DNA of 64,000 nucleotides from Methanoregula sp. UBA64 (lineage in GTDB: Archaea; Halobacteriota; Methanomicrobia; Methanomicrobiales; Methanospirillaceae), in assembly GCF_002502735.1 (NCBI RefSeq), contig NZ_DAQC01000001.1:923229-987228 (forward strand), written 5' to 3'. Position 1 is the first letter of the stretch. Each line of letters begins with the position of its first letter. Position numbers and translations under genes: made by a program. Positions 58,825 to 64,000 of the stretch are shown piece after piece. The notes under the pieces are model-generated. The model made no database searches. It worked only from the letters and a program-made list of their open reading frames with translations, and was not told the origin of the DNA.

Positions 58825-59679
58825 ATGGGATTATTCAGTTATAACATCGAGAAATATTCACCAAAACAACTGGTGATAATCCCGTTGGTGCTGCTTGCCA
58901 TTGCGCTTGTGGTGCTTGCGTATGTTACGGTAACGGTCGGCATGCCGGTCAAGCCGGGAATCGACTTTTCCGGTGGTACTGCCATCACCGTGATCACTCC
59001 TGATTCTTCCGACCAGCTCCGGGCAGTCTTTGCCGATTACCCGCTCGTGAGCATCAGCGAAGGCGTAAACAACGGGAAATTCCTGACCTTCTCCGCCATG
59101 GACGATACGAAATACCAGGGCCTGACAAAACTGGTTTCCGAGAAATACCCGGATGCACGCATCGACCAGATCGGCGAAGCGTTCGGTAAGACACTCCAGG
59201 ACCAGGCACTCCTTGCCATGATCCTTGCTTTTATCGGCATGGCAATCGTGGTCTTCATCTCCTTTAGGACCTTTGTTCCCTCCGTTGCAGTCGTCCTCTC
59301 GGCATTTGCCGACATGGTAATGACCGCGGCGATGATGAACGTTGTAGGTATCCCCTTAACGCTCGGGACAACCGCAGCGCTCCTCATGCTCATCGGGTAT
59401 TCTGTGGACAGTGATATCTTACTCACGACACGGGTCTTGAAACGGCAGGGAAAACTCAACGAAAAACTCTCAGGGGCTTTCCATACCGGTATCATCATGA
59501 CCTCTACAACGCTTGCAGCTGTTGTCGTCCTCCTCATCGTTTCATGGATCGGGCAGGTGCAGGTTGTTGAAGAGATCTCGGCCGTGCTCCTCATCGGGCT
59601 TATCTTCGATATCATGAACACATGGCTCACAAACGTCGGCATACTGAAATGGTATGTCACAAAGGGAGGCGGGAAATGA
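58825..59679 (+). CDS. secF: Protein-export membrane protein SecF
   Basis: A 284-residue protein with six membrane segments: one near residue 20 (LVIIPLVLLAIALVVLAYV), an extracellular loop with PGIDFSGGTAITV, and five more from about residue 130 to the end. LMLIGYSVDSDILLTTRV is the conserved SecF/SecD core. With SecD it helps complete protein translocation. An AT-rich box (AATTATTTAA, 58791-58800) gives a near-leaderless transcript. secD follows with a 4-bp overlap; secF-before-secD order is normal for methanogens. Confidence 0.93.
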   Translation: MGLFSYNIEKYSPKQLVIIPLVLLAIALVVLAYVTVTVGMPVKPGIDFSGGTAITVITPDSSDQLRAVFADYPLVSISEGVNNGKFLTFSAMDDTKYQGLTKLVSEKYPDARIDQIGEAFGKTLQDQALLAMILAFIGMAIVVFISFRTFVPSVAVVLSAFADMVMTAAMMNVVGIPLTLGTTAALLMLIGYSVDSDILLTTRVLKRQGKLNEKLSGAFHTGIIMTSTTLAAVVVLLIVSWIGQVQVVEEISAVLLIGLIFDIMNTWLTNVGILKWYVTKGGGK

Positions 59680-61130
59680 AGCATGACAAGGTCAAGGCAC
59701 TCGCCACGGACTGGCGGGTTCTCACGCTTGCGATCCTCCTTATCCTGTCGGTCGTGGCAATCTATCCCCACTTCGACGATAACGGGAACCTGACCACCAA
59801 CCTCCAGTACGGCCTCGACCTCCAGCAGGGGGCCTGGCTCCAGCTCGAATTCCAGTCGGAAGTCGTGGGCTACTCTACCACACAGCCGGTCGACACGTTT
59901 GTAACAAACCTCTCCAAAAGCCTCGATGCCGATGTGGAAGTAGTCGATGCAAACCATCTTGAAATCCGTAAATATTACACCCAGGCCCAGCTCGAACCGT
60001 ATTTCGCGGCGAGCGGCGGGAAGATCGTCTCGTACCAACAGGGAGTCTCCAAGGATACTGCTGCCGATGTAAAGACCATCTTAGAGAACAAGATCAACTC
60101 GATGGGCACCAAGGACGCGAAAGTGAACGTCCTTACCGGTGTTAACGGCGTTGCCCGGTACGTCCGGGTGGAGATGGCCGGCGTCGACATGAACGAAGCC
60201 CAGCAGATTGTGGGCAAACAGGGTAAGTTCGAGATCCGGATCCAGACGGCGGGCAACCAGACCGAGCACGTGCTCTATGGCGACTCCATCACGAGCGTCC
60301 AGACCCCGAACAAGGATACCCGGGGCGACTGGGGCGTCAGTTTCACGCTGAGCCCGGCAGGAGCAGAAACATTCCGGCAGGCCGCCATCAAGTACGGCGC
60401 AACAACCGACCCGAACAACCACCAGCTGGCGATGATCCTCGATAACAAGACGGTGTACTCCGCGCCGCTCTCCACGGATCTCGCCTCGTCGCTCCAGAGT
60501 ACAGCGACCCACTCGATGACTGCCTCGACCGGCACCGGCACCTACGGCATGCAGCAGGCAACCGACCTCGAGATCCACCTCCGGGCAGGAGCGCTCCCGG
60601 TTGACGTGAAGATCGCAGGTTCCGGTTCGACCTCGGCATCGCTCGGGGCCCACTACATGACCATGTGCATGATCGCGTTCATCCTCGCGCTCATCACGGT
60701 CGGATTTGTGATCTACTACCGGTACCGCGAGCCGCGGATCGTCCTCCCGATGGTGCTCATCAATGCCTCGGAGATCGTGATCCTTCTCGGGTTCATCAGC
60801 GCGATCAAGTTCCAGATGGACCTGCCAACGATAGCGGGACTGATAGCCGTCGTAGGTACGGGTATCGATCAGCTGGTCGTCATCACCGATGAAATCCTGC
60901 ACGAGGGCATTGTGCCGTCCCCCAACGTCTACTTAAAGAGGCTCGGGCGGGCGCTCACGATCATCATGATCGCAGCAGCAACGGTCATCATCGCAATGCT
61001 CCCGCTTGCCCTCATGGATCTCTCGACCCTCAAGGGCTTTGCGATCATCACCATCATGGGTGTGATCGTAGGTGTCGTGGTGACCCGGCCGGCCTACGGC
61101 AAGATCATCATGGACATCCTCTCCGAGTAA
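59676..61130 (+). CDS. secD: Protein-export membrane protein SecD
   Basis: 484 residues from the ATG at 59676 (MKHDKVKALAT), which overlaps the secF stop (ATGA) and follows GGGAGGCGGG. Longer in-frame starts lie inside secF and add an unlikely basic tail. One membrane segment near the N-terminus, then a large extracellular region (residues 40-330, including QYGLDLQQGAW and FTLSPAGAETF), then five membrane segments with ITVGFVIYYRYREPR and AVVGTGIDQLVVITDE. Partner of SecF. The gene ends before a nine-T run. Confidence 0.93.
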   Translation: MKHDKVKALATDWRVLTLAILLILSVVAIYPHFDDNGNLTTNLQYGLDLQQGAWLQLEFQSEVVGYSTTQPVDTFVTNLSKSLDADVEVVDANHLEIRKYYTQAQLEPYFAASGGKIVSYQQGVSKDTAADVKTILENKINSMGTKDAKVNVLTGVNGVARYVRVEMAGVDMNEAQQIVGKQGKFEIRIQTAGNQTEHVLYGDSITSVQTPNKDTRGDWGVSFTLSPAGAETFRQAAIKYGATTDPNNHQLAMILDNKTVYSAPLSTDLASSLQSTATHSMTASTGTGTYGMQQATDLEIHLRAGALPVDVKIAGSGSTSASLGAHYMTMCMIAFILALITVGFVIYYRYREPRIVLPMVLINASEIVILLGFISAIKFQMDLPTIAGLIAVVGTGIDQLVVITDEILHEGIVPSPNVYLKRLGRALTIIMIAAATVIIAMLPLALMDLSTLKGFAIITIMGVIVGVVVTRPAYGKIIMDILSE

Positions 61131-61149
61131 CAAATACCATAGGTTTATC

Positions 61150-61158
61150 TTTTTTTTT
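61150..61158 (+). terminator. Oligo-T run after secD
   Basis: Nine consecutive T, about 20 bp after the secD stop. Likely archaeal intrinsic terminator. The TTTATC just before it could instead be the TATA element of the thioredoxin gene. Confidence 0.4.
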
Positions 61159-61185
61159 ACCGAGTACTCTACCGGGTATGATTTC

Positions 61186-61458
61186 ATGACAAAACCGGTT
61201 CTGTACGACTTCTTTGCCACGTGGTGCGGCCCCTGCCAGATGCAGACGCCGATCATCGAAGCCCTGGCAGCCAAACTGGGCGATGCTGTTGAGATTAAAA
61301 AGGTTGATGTAGACGAGAACATGGCCCTTGCGGAGAAGTACGGGATCCAGGTTGTCCCGACGCTCATTATCGAAAAAGACGGCAGGGTTGTCCAGAGGAT
61401 GGAAGGCGTTACCGACGCGGCAACGCTCGAAAAACTGCTCCAGCCGCTGGTGGGATAA
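61186..61458 (+). CDS. Thioredoxin / small redox protein
   Basis: A 90-residue thioredoxin of the short archaeal kind. ATWCGPCQMQ has the WCGPC active site (Cys at about 14 and 17), VVPTLIIEKDG contains the cis-Pro. It reduces disulfides in the cytoplasm. The stop codon is directly followed by the GTG start of the F420-dependent NADP reductase gene, so electrons from F420H2 through NADPH may reach it, though a thioredoxin reductase is not in the window. Confidence 0.9.
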   Translation: MTKPVLYDFFATWCGPCQMQTPIIEALAAKLGDAVEIKKVDVDENMALAEKYGIQVVPTLIIEKDGRVVQRMEGVTDAATLEKLLQPLVG

Positions 61459-62109
61459 GTGAAGATCGGTATCGTCGGCGGCACCGGGGATATCGGCGAG
61501 GGCATGACCATGCGCCTCTCCCCCATCTTTGACGTAGTGGTAGGTTCCCGCGAACAGGAGAAGGCAGAGGCCACCTGCACGATGACCCGGGAGACCTTAC
61601 AGAACCGGGGACAGGCGTGCTCGCTTGCCGGCGCCACCAACCAGGATGCCGTGGACAAGGGCGACATCGTGATCCTCGCGATCCCCTTCAAACACGTTGT
61701 CCCGACCCTTTCCGGTCTCCACGGCTTTGAAGACAAGATCGTGATAAGCCCGGTCAACCCGATGGAAAAGATGGACCATTTCGTCTTTGTCCCGCCGGCC
61801 GAGGGCTCTGCGGCGCTCATGATAAAAAAGCTCCTCCCCAAAGAGGCGCGGCTCTGCTGTGCGTTCAACACGATCGCGGCAAACCGCTGGAAAGCGATTG
61901 ACGAGGAACTCTCCTACTCGGTGCCGGTCTGCGGCGATGACGACGATGCAAAGCACCGGGTAATGGATCTCGTCAACAAAATCTCGCACCTCCAGGCGTT
62001 TAACGCCGGGCCGCTCTCGGTCTCGACCATGATCGAACCGCTCACCCCGCTGGTGCTCAATATCGCCCGGTACAACAAGATGCACGATGTCGGGATCCAG
62101 TTCCGCTGA
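61459..62109 (+). CDS. npdG: F420-dependent NADP reductase
   Basis: A 216-residue protein starting with GTG at 61459, right after the thioredoxin stop. IGIVGGTGDIGEGMTMRL (residues 3-20) is the NADP-binding loop of Fno; VVGSREQEKAE gives the 2'-phosphate site; AFNTIAANRWK and SHLQAFNAGPLSVS follow. It passes hydride between F420H2 and NADP, supplying NADPH for biosynthesis in methanogens. It overlaps the next gene by 23 bp. Confidence 0.92.
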   Translation: MKIGIVGGTGDIGEGMTMRLSPIFDVVVGSREQEKAEATCTMTRETLQNRGQACSLAGATNQDAVDKGDIVILAIPFKHVVPTLSGLHGFEDKIVISPVNPMEKMDHFVFVPPAEGSAALMIKKLLPKEARLCCAFNTIAANRWKAIDEELSYSVPVCGDDDDAKHRVMDLVNKISHLQAFNAGPLSVSTMIEPLTPLVLNIARYNKMHDVGIQFR

Positions 62110-62734
62110 AGATAAACGTAAGGCGGAACGGATCCTTTCCGTTCTCGAAGAGAAGTACGGCGGGATCTCCTGGTGGCCGGGAGATACCGGCGAGGTGATG
62201 ATCGGCGCCATCCTCACCCAGCAGACACGTTGGGAGAATGTGAAAAAAGCGCTCGCTCTTTTAAAAGACAAAAACCTCTGCTCGATTGCCGCGCTCCATA
62301 CGGCTGCACCCGCGGATGTCGAGCAGGCGATCCGGTGCACCGGGTTTTACCGGATGAAAGCGCGCCGGCTTTTCGGCCTTGCAAACTACGTGATGGAAAG
62401 CTGCGGGGGGATCGGGCGTATGGAGGGGATGCCGACAGACGAACTCCGCGCCGGCCTCCTCTCGGTAAACGGTGTTGGCGAGGAGACCGCGGACAGTATC
62501 CTCTGCTATGGCTTTTTGCGCCCGAGTTTTGTGATCGATGCCTATACAGTGAGGATAGCTGCGTGTGCCGGGATCAAAACGCCGCGCCCGGGCCTGAAAA
62601 GCCTCTTCGAGAGCGTGCTTCCCCCGGATACTTCCGCATACAGCCAGGCCCATGCCCGTATTGTTGAATACGCAAAAGAGCGATGTACAACAAAGAGGTG
62701 CGAAGGATGCAGGATCCTGGCTTTGAACGGATAG
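62087..62734 (+). CDS. HhH-GPD DNA glycosylase, endonuclease III-related (MagIII-like)
   Basis: A 215-residue base-excision repair glycosylase. ILTQQTRWENV and the hairpin LLSVNGVGEETADSILCYGF are plain. Asp151 (FVIDAYTVR) is kept, but the Lys that endonuclease III uses (GRKTA) is Glu133 here (GEETA). MagIII of Helicobacter, a 3-methyladenine glycosylase, has the same kind of change. At the C-terminus only three Cys (RCTTKRCEGC) remain of the usual four-Cys iron-sulfur loop, and the protein ends soon after. So it is probably an alkyl-base glycosylase without lyase activity. It overlaps npdG and the aldolase gene. Confidence 0.8.
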   Translation: MSGSSSAEDKRKAERILSVLEEKYGGISWWPGDTGEVMIGAILTQQTRWENVKKALALLKDKNLCSIAALHTAAPADVEQAIRCTGFYRMKARRLFGLANYVMESCGGIGRMEGMPTDELRAGLLSVNGVGEETADSILCYGFLRPSFVIDAYTVRIAACAGIKTPRPGLKSLFESVLPPDTSAYSQAHARIVEYAKERCTTKRCEGCRILALNG

Positions 62735-63264
62735 GCAAACGCCTGTTTGCCGAACATCTTGTCGGGGGGAACTTCGGCAACATGAGCGTGCGGAACGATA
62801 CCGGCTTTTCTATCAAGAGGACCGGGGCCTATCTCGACGACCCGGGCGAACCGGTCTTTGTGCCTTTCAAGGGACCGGTTCCCAAAGAGGCGTCGAGCGA
62901 GTACCGCGTCCACCTTGCGGTCTATACTTCGATGCCGTATAAGGCGATCGTACACGCCCATCCCCCGTACGCCATTGCCGCATCCCTCGGCGCCGACGAG
63001 ATCGTGCCGCTGGACAGCGAAGGGGAGATGTTCTGCCGGACGATCCCGGTGGTTGCAGGAGCACCGGGCACGCAGGGGCTTGCCGATGCCGTTGCCCGTG
63101 CGATGACCGAGCACAAGCTGGTCGTAGCCCGGGGGCACGGGACGTTTGCTGCGGGCGCAACGCTCGACGAAGCATTCCAGCTCACCTCGCTTGCCGAGCA
63201 TTCCAGCCGGATCATTGCATATAAACGGATGTTCTTCCCGGATCCCGTACAGGACCGGTTCTGA
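62707..63264 (+). CDS. Class II aldolase/adducin family (L-fuculose-phosphate aldolase-like)
   Basis: 185 residues from the ATG at 62707 (MQDPGFERIGK), with GAGGTG 7 nt upstream; an ATG at 62683 would add 8. It has GGNFGNMSVR, the catalytic Glu in ASSEYRVH, the zinc His pair in VHAHPPYA, and ARGHGTFAAG with the third His. Methanogen relatives (MJ1418) cleave fuculose 1-phosphate and are linked to lactaldehyde supply for coenzyme F420. It overlaps the glycosylase gene by 28 bp. Exact substrate uncertain. Confidence 0.82.
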   Translation: MQDPGFERIGKRLFAEHLVGGNFGNMSVRNDTGFSIKRTGAYLDDPGEPVFVPFKGPVPKEASSEYRVHLAVYTSMPYKAIVHAHPPYAIAASLGADEIVPLDSEGEMFCRTIPVVAGAPGTQGLADAVARAMTEHKLVVARGHGTFAAGATLDEAFQLTSLAEHSSRIIAYKRMFFPDPVQDRF

Positions 63265-63303
63265 TTTTTTACTGTTTTCCCGGCAGGGGCCGGATAAAAA
63301 AAG

Positions 63304-64000
63304 TTATTTTTGCCGGGGCGGCTGGTTTAACTGGATCTCCCGGATGATCTCGCGGTGGAAGACGAGGAGCATATCCGAGATCACCCCGAACATGAAGATC
63401 TCGATCCCGACCACGATCAAAAGCACCGTAAGGATCGTGAGTGGGATGTGATCGATATGGTGGAGCCATTCGAGGAGGACATATACCCCGGTGAGCAGGC
63501 CAAGGAGCGCGCAGAACGCACCCATAATCCCGAAATAGAACATCGGGTTGTTGACCCGGGCCAGGCGGTAGATCGTGGAGACGATCCGGATCCCGTCATG
63601 GAACGGGGAGAGCTTCGTGGGCGTGCCCGGGCGGCGGGAGTACCGGATGGGGACGACCATGATCCGCTGGCCGTTCCTGACCGCCTCGACTGACATCTCG
63701 GTCTCGATCTCAAAGCCGGTCTCTTTTAAGTTCATCTGCTGGATGGCGAGTTTCGTGAAGGACCGGTAGCCCGAAAGGATATCGTGGAGATCGCGGCTGT
63801 GGGCGAGCTTGAAGAACAGGTTGAGCATATGGTTGCCAAAGAGGTTGACCCGGGAGAACGAGCCCTCCTCGGCATTGATCAGCCGGTCGCCGATCACCTG
63901 GTCGAACCCCAGAAAGAGCGGGGTGAGCATCTTATCCGCATCCTTGGCCGAGTACGTACCGTCGCCGTCGAGCATCAGGATGTAGGGCTGCTCTATTACC
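63304..64000 (-). CDS. GT2 glycosyltransferase, polyprenyl-phosphate sugar type (partial)
   Basis: The frame continues past the right edge, so the N-terminus is missing. The visible 231 residues begin with VIEQPYILMLDGDGTYSAKD, the metal-binding DxD of DPM1/GtrB-like enzymes. VPIRYSRRPGTPTKLSP is typical of this group, and two C-terminal membrane segments follow (FYFGIMGAFCALLGLLTGVYVLL; LTILTVLLIVVGIEIFMFGV). Such enzymes put a sugar on dolichol phosphate for glycan assembly outside the cell. It is convergent with the aldolase gene. Confidence 0.85.
   Translation of the reverse strand, partial: VIEQPYILMLDGDGTYSAKDADKMLTPLFLGFDQVIGDRLINAEEGSFSRVNLFGNHMLNLFFKLAHSRDLHDILSGYRSFTKLAIQQMNLKETGFEIETEMSVEAVRNGQRIMVVPIRYSRRPGTPTKLSPFHDGIRIVSTIYRLARVNNPMFYFGIMGAFCALLGLLTGVYVLLEWLHHIDHIPLTILTVLLIVVGIEIFMFGVISDMLLVFHREIIREIQLNQPPRQK

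Noticed and set aside
59037..60902. Long open frames on the minus strand opposite secF and secD (over 270-330 codons).
   Set aside because: They lie wholly antisense to two well-recognised membrane protein genes in GC-rich codon usage, start inside them, and read as low-complexity Arg/Asp-rich or Ser/Thr-rich sequence with no motif.
1..64000. CRISPR arrays, ribosomal RNA, integrase genes and defence systems.
   Set aside because: No regularly spaced repeats, no rRNA-like stretches, no tyrosine recombinase motifs and no Cas or restriction motifs were seen in reading the window.

Overview
The window looks like a piece of a methanogen chromosome, most likely from the Methanomicrobiales (Methanoregula or Methanosphaerula type). 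Evidence: the methanogenesis-marker radical SAM enzyme Mmp10 (modifies methyl-coenzyme M reductase), F420-dependent NADP reductase, topoisomerase VI, RtcB with archease, archaeal SecF-SecD, two-subunit pyruvate carboxylase, methanogen-type DUF2111 and DUF2551 proteins, an intron-bearing tRNA with a CAT anticodon, and AT-rich TATA-like promoters. No computation was run. All family calls are by eye from motifs, length and context.

Layout. (1) 1-1.5 kb: end of topVIB, then topVIA, on the + strand. (2) 1.5-44.2 kb: a very long surface-glycan locus, almost all on the minus strand, many genes overlapping by 4 bases (ATGA). It holds nucleotide-sugar modules: a GDP-6-deoxymannose type reductase, a sugar nucleotidyltransferase and a LegB-like dehydratase (1.5-4.1 kb); a CDP-glucose module, RfbF-RfbG-epimerase-reductase (6.3-9.6 kb); Gmd plus, divergently, a C-methyltransferase and a Gmd-like protein lacking the catalytic Glu (10-13.5 kb); a near-complete legionaminic/sialic-type nonulosonate pathway ending in a CMP-transferase and followed by an ABC flippase (16.8-28.7 kb); and a heptose module with transaldolase-like, GmhB, split transketolase, GmhA and a domain-swapped HldE (28.8-43.2 kb). 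Glycosyltransferases, methyltransferases, an APH-type kinase, a HAD phosphatase and a radical SAM/SPASM protein are interspersed. (3) 15.9-16.8 kb and 44.7-45.7 kb: two decayed IS5-like elements sharing the same 13-bp terminal repeat. The second lies between the glycan locus and the 3' end of a tRNA-Thr gene, marking the edge of the accessory region.

(4) 45.8-48.2 kb: tRNA-Thr(TGT), mmp10, a duplicated DUF350 membrane protein, and tRNA(CAT) with a 50-nt intron. (5) 48.2-55.5 kb: a biotin unit on the minus strand: DUF2111 gene, birA, a perfect 10-bp inverted repeat that looks like a BirA operator, bioY, two ECF ATPases, EcfT, then pyruvate carboxylase pycB-pycA. Biotin uptake, attachment and the biotin enzyme are thus encoded together. 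(6) 55.5-58.6 kb: amidotransferase-fold protein, rtcB, archease, an unknown CxxC protein and a DUF2551 helix-turn-helix protein. (7) 58.8-64 kb: secF-secD, thioredoxin, npdG, a HhH-GPD glycosylase with unusual active site, class II aldolase, and a polyprenyl-phosphate type GT2 running off the end.

How it fits together: the 43-kb locus appears to make and export a complex archaeal surface or S-layer glycan built from 6-deoxyhexoses, C-branched sugars, a nonulosonic acid and a heptose. It carries its own enzymes for making sedoheptulose 7-phosphate. Base composition is visibly richer in A+T from about 9.6 to 45.8 kb than in the flanking housekeeping genes, consistent with a horizontally assembled locus.
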